From the NCBI GenBank assembly GCA_020465985.1, contig JAANYP010006643.1, forward strand, positions 186,001 through 250,000: DNA of 64,000 bases, given 5' to 3'. This DNA is from Centrapalus pauciflorus. Its lineage: Eukaryota > Streptophyta > Magnoliopsida > Asterales > Asteraceae. The position numbers and the translations under genes are program-made. This document shows, in pieces, positions 34,202-45,205 of the stretch (the first letter of the stretch is position 1; the number at the start of each line of letters is the position of its first letter). Under the pieces are notes generated by a model. That model searched no databases and was not told where the DNA came from. It worked only from the letters and a program-made list of their open reading frames with translations.

Positions 34202-35179
34202 GTGAATGGTAAACTAATCTCAACAAACAGGTTTGTCAGGCCTCAAAATACTGACAGCTCGTGTGAACCTAGCTCAAAAGCTGGTGTTGGAGTACAATCT
34301 CCATCATACCAGCTTGCTAAGTGCTCTGCTGATTCACACAAGCAAAAGAAAGGAAAACATGTCCAAACTGCAGCGGTGGATACTAAACCTGTTGACAAAA
34401 CAGGTTTTGGGTCCAAAGCTAATGGTAAAAGGCATGATAATCCTTTTGATGCTAAACTTTTTGAAAATAAGTTTTCAAAAGTTAAGCAGCCTGTTTTCAA
34501 CAAGGGCAAGTCTCATGTTGAAAGCAAACCTGCTGTGATTTCTAATAAGTTTTCTAATCATAGTGGTAAACTGGTTTTAAATGAGAATAAATTTTTCAAA
34601 ACCAGAAATAATGATTATGCTGATAGGCAGCATAAATCACATCTCAGTAGGGGCAAAGGCAAAGCCATTGCTCAGCCTGAGAAACTTGGGAATAAGTTTC
34701 CCAAACCTGTGGAAGTTCAAAAGCCAATTAAGCTTCCTGTCTTTCACATATGTCCTCCTAAAAAGAGGAAAGAAGAGACAGACAAAGCTGTGGTTATTGA
34801 ACCCTCCACTCAAGCTGTTGATTCATCAAATAGTAATAAGTTTGCTAAACCTGCTAACAGAATCAACAAAAATAACTCAGAATGTGTTTCTAAAAGTTCT
34901 TCTTCCAAAAATCCTAAAAAGAGAAAATGTTATAAATGTGGGAAGAAGACACATCTGGCCAAGGACTGTCCTGAATCTGAGGACATGAGGCCTGTTGACT
35001 CTGATAGTTCTCTCATAGCTGTTACAAGCAGTGTTGGAAACATCTCAGTCAATGAAAGTGGTATCCAAGCTGATACCATTCAAATAGGAAATATTAGTGT
35101 GGATATTATAAGTCCTTCAACAAATGTTGATGAAGTAGGAGAACTCATCTCTGTGATGAGTTCCCTTAAAAATGACTAA
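34202..35179 (+). CDS. S gag, C-terminal ORF with second zinc knuckle
   Basis: 325 codons with a third frame used. The start is given at an in-frame GTG, but the sense continues upstream (LGELPNTYIQK), so this is the tail of gag and not a separate gene. It is Lys- and Ser-rich and ends with a CCHC knuckle, CYKCGKKTHLAKDC (about residues 243-256; Thr replaces Gly before His). The stop codon TAA at 35177-35179 overlaps the pol ATG at 35172 as ATGACTAA. Confidence 0.7.
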   Translation: MNGKLISTNRFVRPQNTDSSCEPSSKAGVGVQSPSYQLAKCSADSHKQKKGKHVQTAAVDTKPVDKTGFGSKANGKRHDNPFDAKLFENKFSKVKQPVFNKGKSHVESKPAVISNKFSNHSGKLVLNENKFFKTRNNDYADRQHKSHLSRGKGKAIAQPEKLGNKFPKPVEVQKPIKLPVFHICPPKKRKEETDKAVVIEPSTQAVDSSNSNKFAKPANRINKNNSECVSKSSSSKNPKKRKCYKCGKKTHLAKDCPESEDMRPVDSDSSLIAVTSSVGNISVNESGIQADTIQIGNISVDIISPSTNVDEVGELISVMSSLKND

Positions 35180-36986
35180 TATTTCTCTTATCACTCTGCA
35201 GGAAAAACAACCTTCCCAGTTTTGGTACTTGGACAGTGGCTGCTCAGGGCACATGACAGGTTGTAAAGAATTGCTGAGTGATCTCAGGCCTGAAAAAGGG
35301 CCAAAAGTCACATTTGGTGACAATGTACAGGGATCCACTGAGGGATATAGAACTCTTAAAGCTGGTGCTGCAGTGTTCAAAAGAGTAGCCTATGTGGTTG
35401 GGCTAAAACATAACCTTGTTAGCATAAGTCAACTGTGTGATGCTGGCTATAAGGTTAATTTTGATGAGCACCTGGGTTACATATTGGATCCCCAAGGCAA
35501 AGTTGTGCTATGTGCTCAACGAAAGAAAGGTGTATATGTTGTGGACATTAAATCTGCTGATCCCACAACTGAAACCTGTTTTCTCACAAGAACAAACGCT
35601 GATCTAAACTGGCTATGGCACAGAAGGCTGTCACATCTGAACTTCAAGAACATCAACAAACTCTGTAAAAAAGAGTTAGTGACAGGTTTGCCTTCTATGA
35701 CCTTTGCTAAGGATAGATTATGCACAGCTTGTGAGAAAGGCAAGCAGAGAAAAACATCTTTTAAATCCAAACATAATTTCTCTATTGATACTCCACTCTT
35801 CTTAATCCACATGGACTTGTTTGGACCTGTAAATGTCCCAAGTCTAGGAGGAAGAAGATACACTCTAGTAATGGTTGATGAGTTCTCCAGGTACACATGG
35901 GTGATCTTTCTGAAGAGCAAAGGAGAGGTTGCTAGAGAAATTATTGGATTTGTGAAAAAGATGGAAATGCTGAACTCTGCCCAAGTGAAGCAGCTTAGAA
36001 GTGATCATGGTACTGAATTCAGAAACAGTACTCTTGAAGACTTCTGTGAAGCAAAAGGAATTACTCAAAAATTTTCAGCTGTAAGAACTCCACAACAAAA
36101 TGGAGTTGCTGAAAGAAGAAACAGAACTCTCATTGAAGCTGCTAGAACCATGCTGTGTGCATCAGGTTTACCTTCATCATTTTGGGCTGAAGCTGTTAAC
36201 ACTGCCTGCTTCACCCAAAACAGATCCTTAGTGGTGAAAAGGTTCAACAAGACTTCCTATGAGCTGCTCAAAGGGAGGAAGCCAAATGTCAGTTACTTCC
36301 ATGTGTTTGGGTGTCCCTGTTTCATTCTGAATCAAAGGGGTCAACTTTCAAAGTTTGAACCAAAAGCTGATGAAGGTGTGTTTGTTGGCTACTCTGCTAT
36401 CTCTAAAGCCTACAGAGTGTACAACAACAAAAGAAAGGTGATAGATGAATCTATCAATGTCACCTTTGAAGAGTCCAAGAATGCTACCACCAAAGCTGTT
36501 CCTGAATCAGTTTCAGGAGAATTAAACTTTGATGATCTGATGCATTCAAACAATGAAGAGTACTCAAAAGCTTCCACTACACCCAGTGTGGAACCTGTTA
36601 ATCATGATGGGCATGATGATGAGTATGTCAATACACCCTGTGTGAATAAGTGTACTGACTTAATTACAACTGCAAGTCCTGAACCTATCAATGCTAATTT
36701 TGCTAGTTCTACTGCTGATATGTTCAACAATGGTAAGACATGTTCAACAAGTGAACAGGCTCAAGACAACAGTGTGTCTGAAAATCTTGAGAGTTGTTCA
36801 ACAGGACCTGCTGAAGATGTTAACAACTCAGGTGAATCATCATTGAAAAATGATCCTAAGTGGATCAAGTGTCACCCCAATGATCAAATAATTGGTGACA
36901 TCAACAAAGGGGTACAAACACGGTGGGACAGCTTAGGGAACTTTTGTATGTTCTCTAGTTTTGTTTCATTGATGGAGCCAAATTAG
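35172..36986 (+). CDS. pol: S pol, part 1: protease and integrase
   Basis: 604 codons. The aspartic protease active site FWYLDSGCSGHMTG lies at about residues 17-30. A GAG-pre-integrase/HHCC zinc finger follows (LWHRRLSHLN at about 148-157 and CTACEKGKQRKTS). The integrase core has the D,D(35)E triad at D215 (HMDLFGPV), D278 (RSDHGTEF) and E314 (NGVAERRNRT). The conserved FHVFGCPCF and KADEGVFVGYS segments come next, then a Ser/Thr/Asn-rich linker (about 435-590). The frame ends at a TAG (36984-36986), directly followed in the same frame by the RT. The ATG overlaps the gag stop, and pol is in a different frame from gag. Confidence 0.9.
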   Translation: MTNISLITLQEKQPSQFWYLDSGCSGHMTGCKELLSDLRPEKGPKVTFGDNVQGSTEGYRTLKAGAAVFKRVAYVVGLKHNLVSISQLCDAGYKVNFDEHLGYILDPQGKVVLCAQRKKGVYVVDIKSADPTTETCFLTRTNADLNWLWHRRLSHLNFKNINKLCKKELVTGLPSMTFAKDRLCTACEKGKQRKTSFKSKHNFSIDTPLFLIHMDLFGPVNVPSLGGRRYTLVMVDEFSRYTWVIFLKSKGEVAREIIGFVKKMEMLNSAQVKQLRSDHGTEFRNSTLEDFCEAKGITQKFSAVRTPQQNGVAERRNRTLIEAARTMLCASGLPSSFWAEAVNTACFTQNRSLVVKRFNKTSYELLKGRKPNVSYFHVFGCPCFILNQRGQLSKFEPKADEGVFVGYSAISKAYRVYNNKRKVIDESINVTFEESKNATTKAVPESVSGELNFDDLMHSNNEEYSKASTTPSVEPVNHDGHDDEYVNTPCVNKCTDLITTASPEPINANFASSTADMFNNGKTCSTSEQAQDNSVSENLESCSTGPAEDVNNSGESSLKNDPKWIKCHPNDQIIGDINKGVQTRWDSLGNFCMFSSFVSLMEPN

Positions 36987-38503
36987 GTGGATGAAGCACT
37001 AAAAGATGCCAATTGGATCACTGCCATGCAAGAAGAGCTCAATCAGTTTGAAAGAAACAAGGTATGGAAGCTGGTCCCTGCTCCTAAAGGTAAAACTATA
37101 ATTGGCACTAAATGGTTTTTCAGGAATAAAATGGATGAGCAAGGTCATGTCATTAGAAATAAGGCAAGACTGGTTGCTCAGGGTTATAGACAGGAGGAAG
37201 GAATTGACTATGATGAAACATTTGCTCCTGTGGCCAGGCTAGAAGCAATTCGTTTGTATCTAGCCTACGCTGCTCATAAGAGCATTAAGGTATTTCAAAT
37301 GGATGTGAAGAGTGCATTTTTAAATGGAAAGCTGCAAGAAGAAGTTTATGTCAAGCAGCCTCCAGGTTTTGAAAATGAACAACATCCAGGTTTTGTCTAC
37401 AAGTTGGACAAAGCTCTCTATGGTCTCAAACAGCCCTTAGAGCCTGGTATGACACTCTTACTGAGTTCCTTATGAGCAATGGGTATTCCAGAGGTAAAGT
37501 GGATACTACACTGTTCATAAAGAAGGTGAAATCTGACATTATGCTTGTTCAAATTTATGTGGATGATATAATATTTGGTTCTACAAATGAGCAGTTATGC
37601 AAGAATTTTTCATTACTCATGAAATCTAAATATAAAATGAGTATGATGGTAGAACTTACTTTCTTTTTAGGATTACAGGTTAAACAAACCTCAACTGGAA
37701 TTTTCTTAAATCAAAGAAAGTATACCTTAGATTTCTTGAAAAAGTTTAAATTTGATCAAAGTTCTCCTATTAAAACCCCAATGGCAACCAATGTAAAATT
37801 GGATGCTGATATCAGTGGCAAAGCTGTTTCAGTAACAGCTTACAAAGGTATGATTGGGAGCTTGCTATATCTAACTGCTAGTAGACCTGATATTATGTTT
37901 GCCACCTATCTGTGTGCTAGGTTCCAAGCTGATCCAAAGGAATCTCATCTAGCTGCTGTTAAAAGAATCTTCAGATACCTGAAGGGTACACCAGGTTTGG
38001 GTCTTTGGTATCCCAAAGACTCCAGCCTTGAACTAACAGGTTACTCAGATTCTGATTTTGCAGGCTGCAGGCTACATAGGAAGAGCACAACAGGTGGATG
38101 TCAACCCCTTGGTGGTAAGTTGATAAGTTGGTGCAGCAAGAAGCAGAACTCAGTGTCTACTTCTACTGCTGAAGCTGAGTACATTGCTGCTGGAAGCTGC
38201 TGTGGGCAGATTCTGTGGATGCAGCATCAGCTTGAAGATTATGGGCTTGTGTATAGGAAAATTCCTATTCTGTGTGATAACACAAGTGCCATAGCCATTT
38301 CCAACAATCCAGTTTTTCATTCAAGAACAAAGCATATTGAAGTCAGACATCACTTCATCAGGGATCACATCCAGAAAGATAATGTGGAGGTAAGTTTTAT
38401 TTCCACAAATGAACAGCTTGTAGACATTTTCACCAAACCTCTGGATGAAACAAGGTTTAATTACCTTGTCAGCAAGTTGGGCATGTTAAACAAAAGTGAC
38501 TAA
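36987..38503 (+). pseudogene. pol: S pol, part 2: reverse transcriptase and RNase H, one frameshift
   Basis: The RT reads through from the TAG at 36984 with DEALKDANWITAMQEELNQF, TKWFFRNKMDEQG, ARLVAQGYRQ and DYDETFAPVARLEAI. A one-base loss near 37435 moves it to another frame, where AWYDTLTEFL resumes. The catalytic YVDDIIFGST is at about 37555. RNase H spans about 37930-38450 with SRPDIMF, YLKGTPGLGLWYP, STAEAEYIAA, CDNTSAIAI, SRTKHIEVRHHFIRD and the closing DIFTKPLDE. The stop is at 38501-38503. All motifs are otherwise well kept, consistent with a young copy. Confidence 0.92.
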
Positions 38504-39192
38504 GTGTCGTCAAAGGTCTAAAACCTTGTATGTCTCTCACTGCTCAAGTTTCTTAGAACAGCTTAGGCAGAACAGGTTATGCATGTTCTGTACTTAGCCA
38601 TTTTTCAGAAATCCTTGAACAGCTTGAACATACAACAGGCTGAACAAAGACAGTTTACTCATCCAGCCTGGTCTGATGGTCCATTCTTTATTCTGCTCAT
38701 TCTCTCACACTGATTTACAAGACATTGTCTTGTAACCTGCTCAGCTATTGAACACAAACTGTTTCTACATAGTTGAACAGGCTGAGGGAACAGCTTGAAG
38801 ATTGAACAGCTTGTGATGACCCTGCTCATCACAGGTTTCACCAACAGCTTAGACCAACAGTTTTCCAATTACCTTTCTTCACAATTAAGTTACTTAATTT
38901 ATGTTTTTATTTAACTTAATTACTGCGGATAATGTGGGTTACGTGTGTTAGTGATTAAAAAGGTCAAGTGGTCTGACAAATGTTTCTGACATGGACAACC
39001 GTTCCGTTTTCCGTTAACTAACATTTCAAATCAAACCGCCCAAACCTTCTCTCTCATACACACTCACATTCAAATCCTATAAATACCCAACTACTGTTTC
39101 ATCTTCGTCTTCCTCATCATTTCAAGAAATCCTCAAGAACCCTAAAAATCGACTAAGTGTCTTTTGCTTCTCCAAACCTCAAAACTTCTCAA
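38504..39192 (+). other. S pol-env spacer with GAACAG motif cluster
   Basis: No ORF worth naming. Between 38550 and 38870 the motif GAACAG or its complement occurs about eight times, often as GAACAGCTTG or GAACAGGCTGA. The same motifs crowd the U3 part of the LTR (31430-31570). The last 200 bp read like a promoter and leader: a CTATAAATA at about 39077 lies 115 bp ahead of the env-like ATG. Confidence 0.6.
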
Positions 39193-42100
39193 ATGGCTCA
39201 CAGACCTAATCCCTTTCTTCCAGTGTTCGTTGGTGATGATGTTGTCAAACACTCATCAGTCACCACAATGCTGACCATCAAACCCACCAACTACATTGCA
39301 AATCTGACCATACCCAAGAACTATGTGGGAAAAGGGTATGAAGAAATGGTGGAGTTCTTAAGAGTTCATCCGTTGAACTATGCAATGACTGCAACTCCTG
39401 GTGTCCTGTACCAGGAGATGGTGTACGAGTTCTGGTACACTTGTGCCTACAACCCCAACACCAAAGTCATCAAGGGGACTATTCTCAATGGGACTCAGAC
39501 CATTGAGATTACTGCTGATCTTCTCAGGGAGGTTCTTCATTTGCCCATTGCTGAATCATATGACATGTCCCAACCTGAAAATGAGCAAATGGGAAATTTG
39601 CTACGCTTCTGTGGTGTAGCAGAACCCAAAATTGGAGCAACATTGTATAGGAAGGATTTGTCTCCTACCTACAGCTTTCTGTTTGCCTCAGTGATGATGA
39701 GCTTCAGCAGCAAAGTTGGTTCACTTGACCAACTGAGTCGTGATGAAGTCCCAATAGTCCTACAGCTGGTGGATGGGACTACCATTGATATGGCTAAGTG
39801 GATATTTCTGAATCTGAGGAACCTGGTGCAGCAAGAGCCCAGACCAGCTGCTGTTCGATACCCCAGGTTTCTGAGCCTCATATTCAGACACATTTGTGGT
39901 GAGTATCTGTACAACTCTTAGCCATTACTTCATACTGTTGCATTCCCTGTCATAGGGCATAGAGTTTTCTACACTCCTGTACTCCCAAATGAACCTCCTC
40001 TATCCACACCAATGAGGAGGTTGTTAGGATTGGTGGAAGGACCCTCTACTGTGAGGGTGGATCCAGAAGCTGCTGCTCCCACGAGAAAATCCAAAGCCAG
40101 GTCCAAACTTGTTAAGAGGACCCTGGAAACCGCTGAAGCTGGGCCTGTGAAAAAGAAGGCCAAAACAGCTCAGTCTGAGCTTGAACCCTTAGCCTCTGTG
40201 GCTGAGGGGGAGCAGGCTCCTCACCCTGGTTCATTTGTTGAACCTCAAGCCTCTGTGGCTGGTGCCTTTGTGGCACCTGAGACTATGGAACAGGCCAACC
40301 CACCTGTTTCTGATCCAGTCTCAAAACCTGTCCAGTCTGAACCCCTCATTACATCTCCCCAATCACCCACTTCATCCTTTCACTACCAACGAAAATCCAT
40401 CTCCAAAGAGAAACCAGCCAAAACAACCACCTCCTCTGTTCCCTCCCAACAGGGTTCAGTTGTAAGAGAAGCAACCCTTGCTGCCTCTCCTATATTGGGA
40501 GAAGGTTCAGCCCAATTGGAGCATGCTTCACTCCAACCTGAGTCTACCCAGAGTCAGCCTAGACCCTCTGGTTCCTCCCAACAGGAACCAGTTGTACAAA
40601 AGGAGATCACCACCTCAACTATTCCAGCCTCCCAACAGGCTGAGAATATTGAAAGACGGGAGCCCTCTCCACTCCATGCTGAGTCCACACTGTCCCCCAC
40701 TCAAATCTCCTCACACCCTGAGTCTGCACGAGGTGCCCACGCTGCTGGTATAGACCAATCAACAGCTCAGCCTCAAACTTTTGCTCCCCATGATACAGCT
40801 GTTCTACACCAAACAGCTGCTGAGGGACCAACAACCCAAGCTGATGAACCTCAGGGATCATACCATCCCTCTGGTGAGGCTGCTCCCTCCATGCAAACTC
40901 CATCAGCAGGTTTCACCACTGCTGATGTTGAAATGCATATCTCATCTCCCAATGATGAGGTGCTTTTACAGCAAGGCACTGCAGAGGGAACACCCACTGG
41001 TCTTCATGAAGTTGTTGCAACACAAGCAGCATCTGAAAGGCCCCAAACATCAACCCATCTTCCTGGTGATGCAGCTACAGCCGCTGCTGAAGGACCCTTT
41101 GACCCCTCCAAGCTGGGCCACATTACTTTTGCCCAAGCTATGGAGCTTCTATCCAATGTTCCTCTTCCCTCTCCATCACATCCTCATACACCAGCCTCAT
41201 CATCATCTTCTCCATCTACCCAATCTAAAGAGTCAACCCATACACCTCCATCTCCTAAAGACCTGCCTTTAAAGGATCAGCTTTCTTTGCTGACCAACAA
41301 AGTTGGTTCTTTAGAAACCTCTATGACCTCTCTACCCTCTCTCATTTCAGACTCTGTGTCTGAACAGCTTAAGGGATTCTTTGATTTGTTCAAGGATTCC
41401 TTCCCTGCCACTCCACAACCAAATAATTCTCCACAGCTGCTTGCACTTACTGCACAGCTGCAAAATGTGTCCACCTCCCTATCCTCAATTCTTTCACTAC
41501 AACAGGACTCTGTGTCCTCAATGACAGCCATTTCTCAACAGTTGTCATCTCTCCTAACTTCTTGCAACACTACTCTCCCTACTACTCTGGCCAGCTTGAA
41601 CAACCTCATTAACTCCCTTTCCAATTCTGTGTCATCCAACCTTGCTGATGTGCAAGATTCTCTCGAATTACATCTTGCACAACTTCAAAGTTTGCTGTTC
41701 ACCGAGTCTGATAGGGAAAACATTGTTAAGCTGACCTCCCTTGCTGATACCCAATCCTCTTCCCTTCAGTCCTGTCTTACCCAGCTTGCAGAGGTAAAGG
41801 ATAACTTGGCATTCTTAGTGAATAGCCTTGTTGGCCCCAGGCCTGCTGCCAAAACTGCTGGCAAGCCTGATGACTTTGTGTCTTCAGGCAGACCGGGTGT
41901 TGAAGGTGCTGGTCCATCTCCTTCAAAGGGGGAGATGTCGTCTGCCTCTAAGACTAAGTCTAAGGGGGAGAAAACTTCTTCTCCTAAGGAGAAACCAGTG
42001 CCTGCAGCACAAGCTGGTCAACAAGCAGGAGCTTCAACAGGTACACTGGAGGGTGCCTCCCATGCTGCTCAGTCTACTCAGGTTGAATCTCCAATCCCTG

Positions 42101-43350
42101 CTCAATCTAAGGGGGAGGAATCTATTCCTGAGGGCAGTCCAAGCAGCAGAAGGAGGCATCTGATCTTAGAAGAAGAAGAAGAGGAGGAGGAAAGTCCTGA
42201 AGCTACTATCACTAAAGCAGCTAAAGGTAAAGCAATAGCAGCAACTGATCCTCAACAGTAGAAAGCAGCAGAAATCCAATTTCACAAAGCCAGGGCCAAA
42301 GAAATGGGTCTTCCTATGCATAAGTATTTTGAATTTAGAGAAGAACAGCTTCAAGCCCTGGAAGCTTTAAGAAAAGAAGAAGAGTCTGCAAAAGCTGCTA
42401 AGTCTTTTGCACTTCAAGAGGCAAGGAAAGTTAAGATATCCTCTCTTGTTGTGCAAGAGAAAATTCTGGAAGCTTCTAAGGGATCAGCAGAGGAAAAGGA
42501 AGCAGAAAAAGAAAAGGGTGCTCTGGCCTCAGTGACCAAAACTCAAGTACCCTATGCTAGAATCCAATTCCATTTTGACAACCTGGCAAGAAAGAAGTTT
42601 CATGATGTTGCTGACCGAAGACTTGCTAAGGAACCAATTGTTAAAGCTGTTCCTATTTCAAGAAAAGGCAAACAGTGGAAACTGCAAATTACCAGGATGG
42701 GTTCAACAGGCCCTGAGCTGGAATCTTATGATCACAATAATGTTGCCCAAATGGGATACAGGGAATGGGTGGAACTAGCAGTTGCCCTGAGCCAGTCAAA
42801 GTCAGAAACGGCTAAGACTATCAGGGCATTTGTGAAAAAGTTAATGGAGAGAGTGAAAGATCTTGGCCTGATCTCAACTGATATAAGTGAGGGTGTCTCT
42901 GTGACATATCCCAAGATAAAAGCCAGGAGGACAAGGAAGGACACTGAAATGGAACTACTCCTTGCACTGATTGAACAAGGCGATTATGCCATTGAAATGA
43001 AGGCAGTTGATCACAGCCTGCCTAGTGGAATAGAGTTTGAAGATGGCAAGAATATTGAAGAGCCTGAGCTGGGGGCATATTTTGTAGATCCCTTAACTCA
43101 GAAGAAATGCTTTCAAAGAGCTTCAGATCTATACAAAGTGGATCTGAGACAACTTGTGGCCTTCAGACTTGCAGTTTCATTCAGGCAGTCTAGTAAGTGG
43201 AGAGCAGCCGTCTGGGATCAGCTCAGAGGCTTCTTTGAGAGAGGTGAACTTGAAGATCCTAAGTTCATGATAATAAGAAGTGAAGTTCAAGAACTTGAGG
43301 AAACAAGGGAAGAGCTGGAAAAGATGTTTCAAGATCCCCCTCCAGTGTGA
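39193..43350 (+). CDS. S env-like ORF (third ORF of Sirevirus-type elements), two in-frame TAGs
   Basis: One frame of 1,385 codons if the TAGs at 39919-39921 (codon 243) and 42259-42261 (codon 1023) are ignored. The ATG at 39193 is the first in a clean context; a GTG at 39157 would add 12 codons. The first about 250 residues form a compact domain (HPLNYAMTA, VYEFWYTCAY, EITADLLREVLHLP, YPRFLSLIFRHI). Next comes a long Ser/Pro/Gln/Thr-rich low-complexity region (to about 690), then a Leu/Ser-rich helical stretch (about 693-876), an acidic Glu-run near 1000 and a charged helical C-terminus. I see no signal peptide, no clear transmembrane helix and no furin-like site. Homologous ORFs are decayed in A1 and A2. 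Function unknown. Confidence 0.8.
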
Positions 43351-43685
43351 TGAAGTCCATCTACCATCTAGGTAGGTGAAGAATGGAAGCTGTCCATCAG
43401 TTGGACAGGCTTACCATTATTTGTTCCCAACAAAAACAGTCCAATTGTACATTAGTTGTACTTTATTTACATTTGTTGTAATTTTCTATGTTACATTAGT
43501 TGTATTATACATCAGTACATCAGTTGTACTTTTGTAAGAACATGTGTTGTTCTAATGTAATCAAAAATCAGTGTATATAAACTGATCTTTTACTTTATGT
43601 TGATGTTTTAATTTTATTTCAACAAATGTATTGTAAATATATATAGTGACTTTTGATAAGGCCAGCTTAGACTGGTTATTGCAAA
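43351..43685 (+). other. S 3' untranslated stretch
   Basis: Contains the inverted pair CTGTCCA/TTGGACAG (43390-43408) that also occurs twice in the solo LTR at 18151. Then a loose tandem run of TACATTAGTTGTA/TACATCAGTTGTAC units follows at about 43445-43530. No ORF. Confidence 0.6.
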
Positions 43686-43696
43686 CAGGGGGAGAT
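43686..43696 (+). other. S polypurine tract
   Basis: AGGGGGAGAT lies directly against the 3' LTR start TGTTAGGC at 43697, the usual primer for plus-strand DNA. Confidence 0.9.
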
Positions 43697-44831
43697 TGTT
43701 AGGCACAAAAAGGCCTCAGTCAAACCTGTTCTGCATCTGACGGGGAGATTATTAATCAAACCTGTTGATGCTTTTGAAGGTTGAATTTAAGGCCTGTTAT
43801 ATGCCTTATTGAAACCTGAAAAAGATTTGCAATATCAGTCTAAAGCTGTTCTATGTGTTGCATGTGTTGCAAACAAGGCAGTTTTGCTCAAGCTATTCAG
43901 TCTGCTGAACAGGCTGAACATAAACTGTCTACGCTGCTCTACACTGATGAGCAGCTTGGGCAGTTTACAAGTGTTATGTTCTTTGTGAACAGAACCTGTT
44001 CTTTGTGAACAGGCTAAACACTTTATAGAATGTGTTTCCAAGTCCTCATGTATTGTTTTTCGCTACAAGATCAGTTTACAAAGTCGAAGACAAAGTGGAA
44101 ATCAGAACTGCTCAGCCTGCCCAAGCTGTTTAGTTACATAAAGACAAAAGGTTATTTGAAAAAGGGTGACAGACCTTTTTCTTATATCAAAATAGGCCTT
44201 TACAAGGAAGAAAGACGCAAAGTTGACATTCCTTATTTAGTTAAAGGCAATGCAACAGTAAACAAAGTGAAAAGACAAACGTTCTGCACACAAGAAGACA
44301 AGTCTGCTTTTCAGAAAGTGCAGAAAAGGTTATGTTGTCTTTTCAACAAGACTTCTCCTTTTTCATTTCGTCCAATGAAGAAGTTTCACTTAGATCCTCT
44401 GAGTGAGTATAAAAGGAAGCTTCTAAGGTCAGAAAGATTAAGCCAACAAAAGCTGAGTGTTGAAGTCAAGAGTGAACGTGCAAGTGTGTTTTTCATGCAT
44501 GCAAGCCTGCTTGTGTAATACAGTTTATCTGTGTCTAAGCTGTTCTACATAAGCTGTCCCTCTGAGTCTTGTAAACACAGTGAGTGCTTCTTAGTGAGTG
44601 TATTCATTGTAAACTAGTTTGAGTCTGTCTTAGACTAGTGAACATACTGTTGTATCTGTCATCTCAGCTTGAACCTTTCCGCATTCAAGCCTGTTTGTAA
44701 TTAACAACTTGTTGATAATACATACAAACATTGAGAAAATAGTGTGTAGTTTTTAAATAGTTGTATTCACCCCCCCCCCCCCCCCTCTACAGCTTAAAGC
44801 TATATACTTTGGGAACCACTCGGGACCTACA
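43697..44831 (+). repeat. S 3' LTR
   Basis: 1,135 bp, about 98% identical by eye to 31244-32372. The C-run is longer here (about 44770-44785). Ends GGGACCTACA. Confidence 0.95.
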
Positions 44832-44836
44832 AAATC
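44832..44836. repeat. TSD of element S, right copy (AAATC)
   Basis: Equal to 31239-31243. Confidence 0.92.
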
Positions 44837-45205
44837 ATTATTTTTGAAGGTAGTCAGATTTATCTACTTAAAGAAACTGGTGGTTCTCTTCTAGTTCAGT
44901 GAGTTTAAGTTGTAGATCCATTTTCTCAATTTTACATTTAGACACATGTTCTTGTAAAACAAAGATATCAGATTGTAACTCGCCTTTCTCGTAACAAGCT
45001 TTTCTTAGAGCAGTTAAAACACATCTAATTTCTTTGCTTCCTTTCTTAACAAATCTAATTCAGCTAAAACTTTAGGAAGAAGACATACCTTAGTGTTGGA
45101 TGCAGAGTGTGCCTTGTCTGGAATTTTCTCATTCGGTCCAGACATCTTGAGATGCTTGCTTGAATGGATCTTCAGATTGGTGATTGACTTGAATTGGTTC
45201 AAGAC
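44837..45205 (-). pseudogene. M gag, middle part, decayed
   Basis: The minus strand has SGPNEKIPDKAHSASNTKVC, VLAELDLLRKEAKKLD and a helical stretch with KCKIEKMDLQLKLTELEEN. It continues in sense into 31238 and lower when S is removed. Together they are a coiled-coil gag region like that at 51418-51870. Confidence 0.6.

Larger units (their letters stand above)
31244..44831 (+). mobile_element. element S: complete Sirevirus-like Ty1/copia retrotransposon, 13.6 kb
   Basis: It has all structural parts: LTRs of 1,129 and 1,135 bp with TG...CA ends, a perfect TSD (AAATC), a primer site, gag, pol in copia order (protease, integrase, RT, RNase H), an unusually long env-like ORF, and a purine tract next to the 3' LTR. 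The LTRs differ at about 20 positions by eye, close to 2%. With a commonly used plant LTR rate of 1.3e-8 per site per year this suggests under one million years, an estimate only. Several frameshifts and in-frame TAGs mean this copy could not move unaided. Confidence 0.95.

Noticed and set aside
40619..40903. minus-strand and alternative-frame ORFs in the S env-like region (also 40781-41272, 41828-42163)
   Set aside because: Shadows of a long low-complexity frame; the plus-strand frame runs through the whole region.
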